DNA of 64,000 nt. Source: Winogradskyella algicola (GTDB lineage: Bacteria > Bacteroidota > Bacteroidia > Flavobacteriales > Flavobacteriaceae). Location: positions 26,553-90,552 of the forward strand of contig NZ_SZQF01000010.1 in NCBI RefSeq assembly GCF_005869935.1. Reading direction: 5' to 3'. The first letter of the stretch is position 1; every line of letters begins with the position of its first letter. Made by a program: the position numbers and the translations under genes. The notes beneath the pieces were generated by a model. That model was not told the origin of the DNA and did no database searches. It worked only from the letters and a program-made list of their open reading frames with translations. Positions 26,476-35,143 of the stretch are shown in pieces.

Positions 26476-26498
26476 ATTAATTTTTTAAAAAACTTACT

Positions 26499-29375
26499 AT
26501 GAAAAAAATTATACAAATCTTCTGTTTGCTTATTGCCAGTTTTATATATGGGCAACAACAAACAGTTACATATAGTGTAGTTCCTTCAGCTTTTGAAGAA
26601 ACAGATGTCATTACGCTAAATTTCGATGGTGCTTCTATCAACGAAAGTTTGTGGGGTATTACAAACAATCAATTATATCTTTGGTCGTGGTCCTATGACA
26701 TTAATGATACTAATGAACAAGATTGCCCTACAAATGGATCTTGGACGAATTCTAGTGAAGATAATGTACTCACTTACAATAGTGGAAGTGATACTTATTC
26801 TATAAGCTTTGTACCTACCACGTTCTATCAAAGAACAGGTATAGGTCGTATAGGATTTTTAATAAAGGCTAAAGATGGATCTGGTGACAAAAAAAGCCAG
26901 GATATTTTAGTAGAGGTTGGCTCATTTCAAGTGACTTTAAACTCACCCGTTGAAAATGAAGCTCAGGTTGTTACCTCCGGTTCAAATATTTCAATCTCTG
27001 CAACAAATACTAATGGTAATGCAGATTATGTACTTTCATCTAATGGAGCTGTGATTGATACTCAAAACAATATATCGAGCTACAATTATAATTTTAATAA
27101 TATTACAGCTAATCAGTTTTTTAGTCTTGATGTAACACAAAACAGTACTACGATTACTAAGTCATTTTCTGCGATTGTAAATCCAGGCAGTAATAATGCC
27201 GCTCTACCTGCAGGACTAAGTGAAGGTATTAATTATAACTCTGGGGATGCAACAAAAGCTACTCTTGTTTTGGATGCACCACTTAAAGATTTTGTCTATA
27301 TAGCGGGAAGTTTTAATGATTGGCAACCTACATCTACGTATGCTATGAAGAAAGACCCTAGTTCAACTAAGTTTTGGTTGGAATTGACTGGTCTAACACC
27401 TGGAGAGATCGAAACATACCAATACTGGGTACTCGATGAAACACCTATTGCCAATTCTCCTGCATTAGTTAAAACCGCTGATCCATTTTCTACTTTGGTA
27501 TTGTCTCCTTTTGATGATGGTGGTGTACCTGCGTCATCCTTTCCAAACCTTCCTGCTTACCCAAGTGGTCAAGAACGCGAAGTAACTGTATTACAAACAG
27601 GTCAAACCCCTTACAATTGGCAGGTCACTAACTTTAATAAACCAAGTAAGGAAGACCTTATTATTTATGAAGTATTAATAAGGGATTTTGATGCCAATAG
27701 AAACTATCAAGACTTAATAGACCGAATGGACTATTTCAAAAATCTCAATATTAATGCTATTCAATTGATGCCAATTATGGAATATGATGGTAATGAAAGC
27801 TGGGGTTATAATACCTCTTTTCATATGGCTTTAGATAAATATTATGGTACACCAGATAAGTTTAAAGAATTTGTTGACTTATGCCATCAAAATGGCATTG
27901 CAGTCATATTAGATATTGCACTTAATCATGCTACAGGCCGAAATCCTCTAGTACGCATGTGGATGGACGATGCCGATGGTGACGGTTGGGGAGGACCCAG
28001 CTCTGAAAATCCTTATTTTAATACTGAAGCCCAACATGATTACAATGTTTTTAACGATTTTAACCATCAGAGTACTTTGACTCAGGATTATACGAAAAGA
28101 GTGGTACGTCAATGGATAGAAGAGTACAAAATTGATGGGTTCCGTTGGGATTTAACAAAAGGGTTTACTCAAAATTGTGGTCCTGGGTCTCCAGGAGGCT
28201 GTACAGATGGTTATCAACAAGATCGAGTAGATGTACTTAGGTCCTATGCAGATTATTCATGGTCTTTAGACGAAACCCACTACGTAATTTTTGAGCATTT
28301 AGGACAAGATTTTGAAGAACAACAATGGGCAAATTATCGCTTAAATGAATCCACCCCAAAGGGGATTATGATGTGGGGCAAAATGACAAGTGAATATACA
28401 GATTTAGCTCAAGGTTTTGGTGCCAGTATCAACCGTATGGGACACGAGAGTCGTGGGTTTAATGGCCCGCGTTTGATCGGTTATCCAGAAAGTCATGACG
28501 AAGAGCGCGTAATGTATGAAGCTGTCACCTTTGGAAACAACTCAAATGCTTCACATAATGTAAGAGACTTAAATACTGCTCTTTCGAGAATTTCTGCTAT
28601 TGGTGCTGTATCAACAATGATTCCAGGACCTAAAATGATTTGGCACTTTGCTGATCTAGGAATGGATGATTCAATATGGACTTGTTCAGATGGAGTTACT
28701 GTTCAGGTAGGAAATGATGGCTGTAAGCTAGCCACAAAACCTCAACCACAATGGACTGAGAATTGGCTTTCGGATGCATTAAGAAGTCAAATTTATGATG
28801 ATTGGTCTAAACTACATACATTAAAAACTGAAGAACCTGTATTTGAAGGTGATTATAGTATTACTGGAGGAAGCGGAAACCTTACACAAAGAATCGATAT
28901 TTTTGATACATCAATACCTACTAATCAATTGAGAAATGTTATCATTTATGCCAATTTTGGTGTAACTACAACAAGTATGAATACTGATTTTCCTTTTGGT
29001 CTTACATCTACTTGGTATGACCTTATGGATCCTACTGGAAACACCACTGTAAGTAACTTAACGCTATCTATTACCATACCACCTGGTCAGTTTAGAATAT
29101 TAGGTAATCGACCATCAAATGTTTTAAGCATAGAAGATAATGAGCTTAATGGTTTCACTATCTACCCTAATCCTTCTCGTACATCTTTTAGCATTGGTGC
29201 TAATGTTTCTGATGTACAGGTTTATGACTTAACAGGAAAGCTTGTAAAATCGTTTAGCGGTAGTTTTACCCGAACAGATGTGTTTGATATTTCGAACTTA
29301 AACTCTGGAATGTACATTGTGAAAGTTGAAAATGACAACAAGCGAACTATGACAACTAAGTTAGTCAAGCTCTAA
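26499..29375 (+). CDS. Secreted GH13 alpha-amylase with T9SS type-A sorting domain
   Basis: Extracellular or cell-surface amylase expected to make the first cuts in polymeric glucan. The signal peptide ends SFIYGQ with no lipobox. Residues about 22-240 hold two beta domains. About 250-345 is a CBM48-like module (FVYIAGSFNDWQP). The GH13 barrel starts LIIYEVLIRDF and shows DIALNHATG, GFRWDLTKGF (Asp551), YVIFEHLG (Glu599) and PESHDEERV (Asp667). The last ~80 residues are a T9SS C-terminal domain (FTIYPNPSRTSFSI, then GMYIVKVE and KLVKL). It is the final gene of the susCDEF cluster, behind a terminator-like hairpin. Confidence 0.93.
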   Translation: MKKIIQIFCLLIASFIYGQQQTVTYSVVPSAFEETDVITLNFDGASINESLWGITNNQLYLWSWSYDINDTNEQDCPTNGSWTNSSEDNVLTYNSGSDTYSISFVPTTFYQRTGIGRIGFLIKAKDGSGDKKSQDILVEVGSFQVTLNSPVENEAQVVTSGSNISISATNTNGNADYVLSSNGAVIDTQNNISSYNYNFNNITANQFFSLDVTQNSTTITKSFSAIVNPGSNNAALPAGLSEGINYNSGDATKATLVLDAPLKDFVYIAGSFNDWQPTSTYAMKKDPSSTKFWLELTGLTPGEIETYQYWVLDETPIANSPALVKTADPFSTLVLSPFDDGGVPASSFPNLPAYPSGQEREVTVLQTGQTPYNWQVTNFNKPSKEDLIIYEVLIRDFDANRNYQDLIDRMDYFKNLNINAIQLMPIMEYDGNESWGYNTSFHMALDKYYGTPDKFKEFVDLCHQNGIAVILDIALNHATGRNPLVRMWMDDADGDGWGGPSSENPYFNTEAQHDYNVFNDFNHQSTLTQDYTKRVVRQWIEEYKIDGFRWDLTKGFTQNCGPGSPGGCTDGYQQDRVDVLRSYADYSWSLDETHYVIFEHLGQDFEEQQWANYRLNESTPKGIMMWGKMTSEYTDLAQGFGASINRMGHESRGFNGPRLIGYPESHDEERVMYEAVTFGNNSNASHNVRDLNTALSRISAIGAVSTMIPGPKMIWHFADLGMDDSIWTCSDGVTVQVGNDGCKLATKPQPQWTENWLSDALRSQIYDDWSKLHTLKTEEPVFEGDYSITGGSGNLTQRIDIFDTSIPTNQLRNVIIYANFGVTTTSMNTDFPFGLTSTWYDLMDPTGNTTVSNLTLSITIPPGQFRILGNRPSNVLSIEDNELNGFTIYPNPSRTSFSIGANVSDVQVYDLTGKLVKSFSGSFTRTDVFDISNLNSGMYIVKVENDNKRTMTTKLVKL

Positions 29376-29396
29376 TTATTAAGTGTTTTTTTGAGC

Positions 29397-29426
29397 AAAA
29401 AGGCTTCTCACTGAGAAGCCTTTTTT
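29397..29426 (+). terminator. Intrinsic terminator after the secreted amylase
   Basis: GGCTTCTCA and TGAGAAGCC arms with a flanking A-tract and T6 tail, starting 21 bp after the stop codon. It closes the sus operon. Confidence 0.85.
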
Positions 29427-29555
29427 ATTCTTAGATGTCATTCGAGAACAAAAGTTTAAACCTTTTGTGAGATAATTAATACTCTCAATGATTTTTATAA
29501 TTAAAAAAAATGAGATTTTAATATAATAGGATCTAAAATTAAAAAAATGGAAAAC
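29427..29555. other. Non-coding spacer between sus operon and tRNA genes
   Basis: About 130 AT-rich bases without a credible gene. The only structure seen is a 7-bp inverted repeat, ACAAAAG and CTTTTGT, around a 7-base spacer at 29448-29468. Confidence 0.5.
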
Positions 29556-29584
29556 AAAAAGCCGAAACTAGAGTTTCGGCTTTT
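29556..29584 (-). terminator. Intrinsic terminator of the tRNA operon
   Basis: AGCCGAAACT and AGTTTCGGCT arms with a T-tract on the minus strand, just downstream of tRNA-Leu. Confidence 0.85.
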
Positions 29585-29590
29585 CTTTTG

Positions 29591-29675
29591 TACTGAAGGC
29601 GGGACTTGAACCCGCACGGCCATAATGGCCATTGGATTTTAAGTCCAACGTGTCTACCAATTCCACCACTTCAGC
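29591..29675 (-). tRNA. tRNA-Leu (anticodon UAA)
   Basis: The minus strand folds into an 85-base class II tRNA. The acceptor is GCTGAAG with CTTCAGT, the anticodon loop CTTAAAA gives UAA, the variable arm is long (TGGCCATTATGGCC) and the T-arm contains GGTTCAAGTCC. CCA is not encoded. It is paired with tRNA-Gly 44 bp upstream. Confidence 0.95.
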
Positions 29676-29719
29676 ATCCAAGTTACAGACTGTAACTTAA
29701 TTGGTATATATTATTGTAG

Positions 29720-29791
29720 AGCGAAAGACGGGATTTGAACCCGCGACCCTCACCTTGGCAAGGTGATGCTCTACCCCTGAGCTACTTTCGC
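29720..29791 (-). tRNA. tRNA-Gly (anticodon GCC)
   Basis: The 72-base cloverleaf on the minus strand has acceptor GCGAAAG with CTTTCGC, D-arm AGCTCAGGGGTAGAGC, anticodon loop TTGCCAA and T-arm GGGTTCAAATCCC. CCA is not encoded. It lies upstream of tRNA-Leu and is probably co-transcribed with it. Confidence 0.95.
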
Positions 29792-29886
29792 AGTTTTTTA
29801 AGAACTATTTCGCTGTAAAAGCGGATGCAAATTTAAAATAAATCTTATAAAAGCAAAGCCTTTTTTAAAAATAAATACAATTTATT

Positions 29887-32523
29887 TTAAGCCTGTTTTT
29901 TATTCACCATCATTCGTTTTATTTCATTAAGTTTCATTAAAGCTTCAACTGGCGTTAAAGTATCAATATCTGTGTGTAAGATTTCGTCTTTGATCTCCTC
30001 TAAAAGAGGGTCATCTAAATTAAAGAAACTTAACTGCACATCATCCTTTAGAGATTTTACCTTATCCGTTAGTTCTTCACTTGAATGTGATTTTTCAAGT
30101 TTGGTTAAAATTTTATTTGCGCGTCTTATCACTTGTTTTGGCATACCAGCCATTTTTGCAACATGAATACCAAAACTATGTTCGCTTCCACCTTCAACGA
30201 GCTTTCTAACAAAAAGCACATTGTCTTTTAATTCCTTAACAGCCACATTAAAGTTTTTAATCCGGGCAAAGGTTTCTGTCATTTCATTAAGTTCGTGATA
30301 GTGTGTTGCAAAAAGTGTTTTTGGCTTTGCAGGATGCTCGTGCAAATACTCGCTAATTGCCCATGCTATAGAAATACCATCATAGGTGCTTGTACCTCTC
30401 CCAATTTCATCTAACAAGACTAAACTTCGGTCTGATATATTATTAAGAATAGAAGCTGTTTCATTCATTTCTACCATAAACGTAGATTCTCCCATAGAGA
30501 TATTATCGCTTGCTCCAACACGTGTAAAAATCTTATCTACAAGTCCAATTCTGGCTTGTTCTGCTGGCACAAAACTTCCAATCTGTGCTAGTAACACAAT
30601 TAATGCCGTTTGTCTTAAGATTGCCGATTTACCAGACATGTTTGGCCCAGTAATCATTATAATCTGCTGCGATTCTCTATCGAGATAGACATCGTTTGCA
30701 ATATAAGCTTCACCTAATGGTAATTGTTTTTCTATAACAGGGTGACGACCTTCCTTAATATCTAGCTCAAAACTATCATCAATTTGAGGATAAGAATAGT
30801 TATTACTCTTTGCCAAGCTTGCAAAACCACAAAGGCAATCTAGCTGGCCAACTAATTGCGCATTTTGCTGTACTTGGATGATAAATTGATGCATCCAGCT
30901 TACCAACTCAGCAAACAACTGTTGCTCTATGGCTAAAATGCGTTCTTCGGCACCTAATATTTTTGCTTCGTATTCTTTTAACTCTTCAGTAATGTAACGC
31001 TCTGCGCTTACTAAGGTTTGTTTTCGTACCCATTCTTGTGGTACTTTATCTTTGTGCGTATTTCTAACTTCAATGTAATAGCCAAACACATTGTTTGATG
31101 CTATTTTTAATGACGGAATGCCTGTACGCTCACATTCGCGCTCTAGCATTTTATCTAGATAATCCTTGCCTGACTTTGACAAGCCTCTGAGTTCATCGAG
31201 TTCTTCAGAAAATCCTTCAGCAATGATATTGCCTTTTAAGACATTAACAGGAGCCTCTTCGTTTAATGTTTGCTTTATTTTTTCGCGAAGCAAATCGCAA
31301 TTGTGAAGATTACTCCCAATAATTTTTAAGGCTTCATTTTCACAACTTTCCGCAATAGATTTTATAGGAACAATTGCTTCTAAAGAGTTTTTAAGCTGAA
31401 TCACTTCGCGTGGACTCACCTTAGTGGTTGCAATTTTAGAAATAAGACGCTCTATATCTCCAATATGTTTTATTTGTCCTTGCATTTTTTGAAGCGCAAC
31501 ATCATGCTCCAATAAATACTTCACAACCTCATGACGTTGTTTTATTTTTTCAGCATGCTTTAGTGGCAAGGCCAACCAACGCTTTAAGGTACGACCTCCC
31601 ATTGCCGAAATTGTTTTGTCAATAACGTTAATTAAAGTTACCGCATTGGCATTGGTAGAGTGGTATAATTCTAAATTTCTAATGGTGAATTTATCCATCC
31701 AAACGTAATCGTCTGTAGCAATTCTGGAAATAGTTGCGATATGCTCTAACTTGTTGTGCCTTGTTTCACTTAAATAGTGTAACACAACACCTGAAGCAAT
31801 AATACCTTCATACAAATCTTCTACACCAAACCCTTTTAAGGTTTTAGTATTAAAATGCTTGGTTAATGTTTCATTGGCATAATCTGCCTGAAACACCCAA
31901 TCTTCCAAATAAAAGGTATGAAAATCATTTCCAAATGTTTCACTGAAGGACTTTCTGCTTTTTTTGGAAATAAGCACTTCACTCGGATTAAAATTCTGAA
32001 GTAACTTATCTATATATTCGGCATCTCCTTGAGAGGTTAAAAACTCACCTGTTGAGATGTCTAAAAACGATATTCCGATGTAGGTTTTATCAAAATGAAC
32101 AGCACACAAAAAGTTATTAGACTTAGAGTGTAAAATATCGTCATTTAATGCTACACCAGGTGTTACCAATTCTGTAACTCCTCGTTTGACAATTTTTTTA
32201 GTTTGTTTAGGATCTTCAAGCTGATCGCAAATTGCCACACGCTCACCTGCTTTTACCAACTTTGGTAAATAGGTGTTTAATGAATGATGCGGAAAACCAG
32301 CTAATTCAGTTTCGCTATCGCTACCTGCACCACGTTTGGTTAAGATAATGTCTAGTATTTTGGACGCTTTTACAGCATCACTACCAAAGGTTTCATAAAA
32401 ATCCCCAACTCTAAACAGCAATAATGCATCAGGATACTTTGCTTTTATAGCATTGTACTGCTTCATTAATGGTGTTTCTTTTTTTGCCTTTTTAGCCAAG
32501 AGAAATGTGTATTTTTGCTTCAT
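29887..32523 (-). CDS. mutS: DNA mismatch repair protein MutS
   Basis: Recognises base mismatches and small loops and recruits MutL. The mismatch-binding domain begins with [13 protein letters not shown] and contains [11 protein letters not shown], the Phe-X-Glu motif. The connector, lever and clamp follow, then the ATPase domain with Walker [22 protein letters not shown] (Walker B and signature) and [10 protein letters not shown]. The C-terminal region matches normal MutS length. The frame is open to 32571, but that extension reads through an intergenic repeat. I use ATG 32523; TTG 32499 (giving [10 protein letters not shown]) fits the usual MutS N-terminus even better. Confidence 0.96.
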   Translation of the reverse strand: MKQKYTFLLAKKAKKETPLMKQYNAIKAKYPDALLLFRVGDFYETFGSDAVKASKILDIILTKRGAGSDSETELAGFPHHSLNTYLPKLVKAGERVAICDQLEDPKQTKKIVKRGVTELVTPGVALNDDILHSKSNNFLCAVHFDKTYIGISFLDISTGEFLTSQGDAEYIDKLLQNFNPSEVLISKKSRKSFSETFGNDFHTFYLEDWVFQADYANETLTKHFNTKTLKGFGVEDLYEGIIASGVVLHYLSETRHNKLEHIATISRIATDDYVWMDKFTIRNLELYHSTNANAVTLINVIDKTISAMGGRTLKRWLALPLKHAEKIKQRHEVVKYLLEHDVALQKMQGQIKHIGDIERLISKIATTKVSPREVIQLKNSLEAIVPIKSIAESCENEALKIIGSNLHNCDLLREKIKQTLNEEAPVNVLKGNIIAEGFSEELDELRGLSKSGKDYLDKMLERECERTGIPSLKIASNNVFGYYIEVRNTHKDKVPQEWVRKQTLVSAERYITEELKEYEAKILGAEERILAIEQQLFAELVSWMHQFIIQVQQNAQLVGQLDCLCGFASLAKSNNYSYPQIDDSFELDIKEGRHPVIEKQLPLGEAYIANDVYLDRESQQIIMITGPNMSGKSAILRQTALIVLLAQIGSFVPAEQARIGLVDKIFTRVGASDNISMGESTFMVEMNETASILNNISDRSLVLLDEIGRGTSTYDGISIAWAISEYLHEHPAKPKTLFATHYHELNEMTETFARIKNFNVAVKELKDNVLFVRKLVEGGSEHSFGIHVAKMAGMPKQVIRRANKILTKLEKSHSSEELTDKVKSLKDDVQLSFFNLDDPLLEEIKDEILHTDIDTLTPVEALMKLNEIKRMMVNKKQA

Positions 32524-32542
32524 CCCGATTGTCATCAGGACT
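32522..32542. repeat. CCCGAT-type short intergenic repeat
   Basis: The plus strand reads ATCCCGATTGTCATCAGGAC, an imperfect inverted repeat of the CCCGAT...ATCGGG type often seen between genes in Flavobacteriia. It sits at the mutS start region and is the main reason to reject the longest mutS start. Confidence 0.4.
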
Positions 32543-32633
32543 TGTAATTGTAAGATTGCTAATGTAGCCAAATAGCCTTATTATATAAAGCCATTTGAAC
32601 ATAAGTTATTTACAAAACACATAACATTTCAAC

Positions 32634-33167
32634 ATGCGTAAATTAAAAAATAGCGAATTAGACCGTCTCGATGTTTCTGAATTTAAAGAAGCTAAAAAGT
32701 CACCAATAATTATAATTCTGGATAATATTCGTAGTTTAAATAACATTGGATCTGTTTTTAGAACGAGTGATGCTTTTTTAATAGAAAAAATTTACCTCTG
32801 TGGCATTACAGCGCAACCTCCACATAACGATATTCGCAAAACAGCTTTAGGAAGCACAGAAACTGTTGACTGGGAATATACAGAAAACACAATAGATGTT
32901 GTCACCAATTTAAAAAACGAAGGTGTAAAAATCTGTGCTATTGAACAGGCTGAACATGCAACGATGTTAGATACATTTCAACCTCAACCTAATACTAAAT
33001 ATGCTTTTGTATTTGGTAATGAGGTTAAAGGCGTGGCGCAAGATGTAGTATCTGCCAGTGATGAAGTTATAGAAATACCACAATTTGGGACTAAACACTC
33101 TTTAAATATTTCCGTAAGTGCTGGTATGGTTATTTGGGATGTTTTTAGCAAATTGAAGAAGATTTAA
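32634..33167 (+). CDS. SpoU/TrmH-family RNA 2'-O-methyltransferase
   Basis: Predicted SAM-dependent SPOUT methyltransferase acting on tRNA or rRNA. SPOUT motifs: LDNIRSLNNIGSVFRTSDAF (motif 1), FVFGNEVKGV (motif 2) and IPQFGTKHSLNISVSAGMV (motif 3, forming the knot and cofactor site). At 177 residues it is only the catalytic domain with a short N-terminal tail and no RNA-binding extension, like TrmH/TrmL-size proteins. It is divergent from mutS and followed 26 bp later by the hexapeptide-repeat gene. The target nucleotide cannot be read from sequence. Confidence 0.9.
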   Translation: MRKLKNSELDRLDVSEFKEAKKSPIIIILDNIRSLNNIGSVFRTSDAFLIEKIYLCGITAQPPHNDIRKTALGSTETVDWEYTENTIDVVTNLKNEGVKICAIEQAEHATMLDTFQPQPNTKYAFVFGNEVKGVAQDVVSASDEVIEIPQFGTKHSLNISVSAGMVIWDVFSKLKKI

Positions 33168-33193
33168 AATTATTCATTCATAAAATTATAATT

Positions 33194-33709
33194 ATGCCAA
33201 TTATTAAACCCGTTAGAAATATACACCCTCAAATATCTGAAGATTGTTTTGTTGCCGACAATGCTACTATTGTAGGCGAAGTTACCATGGGTAGTCAATG
33301 TAGTATTTGGTTTAATGCTGTTGTTAGAGGCGATGTGCATTATATAAAAATGGGAAATAAGGTGAATATACAAGATGGTGCTGTAATCCATGCAACGTAT
33401 CAAAAATCACCAACTACTATTGGTAATAACGTTTCTATTGGTCATAACGCTATTGTTCATGGATGCACAATACACGACAATGTACTTATTGGTATGGGAA
33501 GCATTGTGATGGATGACTGCGTTATTGAAAGTAATAGCATTATTGCTGCTGGTGCTGTGGTAACCAAAAACACAATTGTAGAATCTGGCAGTATTTACGC
33601 TGGTGTACCAGCTAAAAAAGTAAAGGATATTAGTGAGGAATTAATCTCTGGGGAGATTGACCGTATTGCAAACAACTATGTAAAATATTCTGGCTGGTTT
33701 AAAGAATAA
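33194..33709 (+). CDS. Gamma carbonic anhydrase-like hexapeptide-repeat protein
   Basis: A left-handed beta-helix of the YrdA/PaaY type. Repeats run from DCFVADNATIVGEVTMGS to about residue 150. Zinc-ligand-type histidines are visible in AVIHATYQ and GHNAIVHGC, the latter giving two. The C-terminal helix follows VPAKKVKDIS. The usual length is about 170 residues. Many members have no proven carbonic anhydrase activity, so the call is by family only. It ends 9 bp from the convergent murI stop, with no terminator visible between them. Confidence 0.9.
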   Translation: MPIIKPVRNIHPQISEDCFVADNATIVGEVTMGSQCSIWFNAVVRGDVHYIKMGNKVNIQDGAVIHATYQKSPTTIGNNVSIGHNAIVHGCTIHDNVLIGMGSIVMDDCVIESNSIIAAGAVVTKNTIVESGSIYAGVPAKKVKDISEELISGEIDRIANNYVKYSGWFKE

Positions 33710-33718
33710 AAATAAGTC

Positions 33719-34498
33719 TTAAAAATCTAAAAATGAGGCTTCAAAATTACCACCTACTAATGTATTTAAGACCTCAACGTTACTGTTAGAATATAGTTTT
33801 ACTGAAGGTTTTTCATGACCAAAATTCAACAAATCTTGAGATTGTAAAACTGCTTTTGTTTGCTTGGCGACTGCCAATCCAGAATCAATGATTTTCACAT
33901 CCTCAGGAAGCATTGTCTCTAACATTGGTATTAAGTAAGGATAATGCGTACAACCTAAAACCAAGTAGTCTATATTAGCCTTTAGCATAGGCTCTAAATA
34001 AAGTTGTAACAAATCTTTCATTTCACTTGAATTCAACTTACCTGATTCAATTAATGGCACTATACCCTCACCTATCTGCTCTATCACTTTTATGCCATTA
34101 GCATACAAATCTGAAGTTTTGTGAAAAAGCTGACTACTAAGTGTTCCTTTAGTGGCTAAAATCCCAACCGCTTTGGTCTTTGTATTTAAAGCTGCAGGTT
34201 TGATTGCTGGTTCTATCCCAATAAAAGGCACCTCATATGATTCCCTTAAATAGGTGATTGCATTTGTCGTAGCTGTATTACATGCAACCACAATGGTTTT
34301 ACAACCTTTGCTTAATAAATATTCTGTATTTTTTATTGAAAGATTCTTAATCTCTTCTTGAGTCTTATTACCATAAGGCGCATTTTTACTATCTGCTAAG
34401 TAGATTATATTTTCAGTAGGAAGCAAGGCGTGTATTTCCTTAAAAATGGAAGTACCGCCAACACCAGAGTCGAAAATACCAATTGGATAATTACTCAT
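33719..34498 (-). CDS. murI: Glutamate racemase
   Basis: Makes D-glutamate for peptidoglycan. The N-terminal IGIFDSGVGGTSI carries the first catalytic-site motif. VVACNTATTNA holds the first catalytic Cys and VLGCTHYPYLIPML the second. At 259 residues it is normal. Homology reaches almost to the first residue, so the ATG at 34498 is secure. A TATTTTTG box ends only 5 bp before it, implying a leaderless or nearly leaderless message. It is the last gene reading on the minus strand after the bamA-skp block, separated from it by a terminator. Confidence 0.95.
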   Translation of the reverse strand: MSNYPIGIFDSGVGGTSIFKEIHALLPTENIIYLADSKNAPYGNKTQEEIKNLSIKNTEYLLSKGCKTIVVACNTATTNAITYLRESYEVPFIGIEPAIKPAALNTKTKAVGILATKGTLSSQLFHKTSDLYANGIKVIEQIGEGIVPLIESGKLNSSEMKDLLQLYLEPMLKANIDYLVLGCTHYPYLIPMLETMLPEDVKIIDSGLAVAKQTKAVLQSQDLLNFGHEKPSVKLYSNSNVEVLNTLVGGNFEASFLDF

Positions 34499-34503
34499 AC
34501 TTA

Positions 34504-34511
34504 CAAAAATA
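34504..34511 (-). promoter_or_regulatory. TAnnTTTG box of murI inside a terminator T-tract
   Basis: The minus strand reads TATTTTTG, an exact -7 consensus match. It lies 5 bp before the murI ATG and within the T-rich tail of the preceding skp terminator. No good -33 TTG is seen at the right spacing. Confidence 0.4.
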
Positions 34512-34538
34512 AAAAGTCGCTTAGTTAAAAGCGACTTT
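34512..34538 (-). terminator. Terminator of the bamA-skp operon
   Basis: AAAGTCGCTT and AAGCGACTTT arms around AGTTAA, followed on the minus strand by a T-rich tail. It lies 24 bp after the second skp gene. Confidence 0.8.
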
Positions 34539-34562
34539 CAAAAGATTTTATTTAAAACTTAC

Positions 34563-35111
34563 TTATATTTTTAAGTGAGCCTTTACATCTGCCATTAGAT
34601 CTTTACCATCTGCTACGATTAACATACCTGCGTCTAATACATACTGAAACCCTTGTGCTTTTGCTACTGCTTGGATTGCTTCGTCAGCATCTTCGAGAAT
34701 TGGCTTTAGTAAATCATATTCTTTCTTACTTAAGTCTTGATTCATTTGTTGTTGGTATTGCGCAAGTGCTTGCTTCATACCTTCAACTTCTTTCATACGT
34801 TTTAAGTTTTCATCTTCAGTCTGTGCACCTGCTTCAGCATTATACTGCTTCACTTTACTTTCAATCTCTTTTAAGGAATCTTGAAACTGAGCTTCGTAAG
34901 TTTTGCCTAACTTTTCAAGTTCTGCCTGTGCAGTAGCATAAGCTGGCATTGCTTTAACTAACTCTTGCTTATCAATATGTGCCACCTTACTTTGGGCAGA
35001 TACAAAACTTGATGCTCCAATAAAAAGTGCTACTGTAAATAATAATGATTTTAAATGTTTACTCACGTTAATTGTATTTGTTTTTGTGAGTTTGTGAATC
35101 TTTGATTTCAT
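34563..35111 (-). CDS. Skp/OmpH-family periplasmic chaperone (short)
   Basis: Periplasmic holdase for outer-membrane proteins. A hydrophobic signal (LLFTVALFIGASSFVSAQ) is followed by KVAHIDKQELVKAMPAY, the start of the Skp fold. The coiled-coil tentacle region is rich in Gln, Glu and Lys, and the protein closes with AVAKAQGFQYVLDAGMLIVA. From this ATG the signal peptide is 40 residues, which is long. A GTG at 35066 would give a 25-residue one. It is second in a tandem skp pair, downstream of bamA. Confidence 0.88.
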   Translation of the reverse strand: MKSKIHKLTKTNTINVSKHLKSLLFTVALFIGASSFVSAQSKVAHIDKQELVKAMPAYATAQAELEKLGKTYEAQFQDSLKEIESKVKQYNAEAGAQTEDENLKRMKEVEGMKQALAQYQQQMNQDLSKKEYDLLKPILEDADEAIQAVAKAQGFQYVLDAGMLIVADGKDLMADVKAHLKI

Positions 35112-35143
35112 TTTTTCTAAATTGTATTTGTGTGTTATAATTA

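Noticed and set aside
29448..29468. ACAAAAG/CTTTTGT inverted repeat as a regulatory site
   Set aside because: It lies in a spacer between two terminators, with no promoter beside it and weak AT-rich arms.
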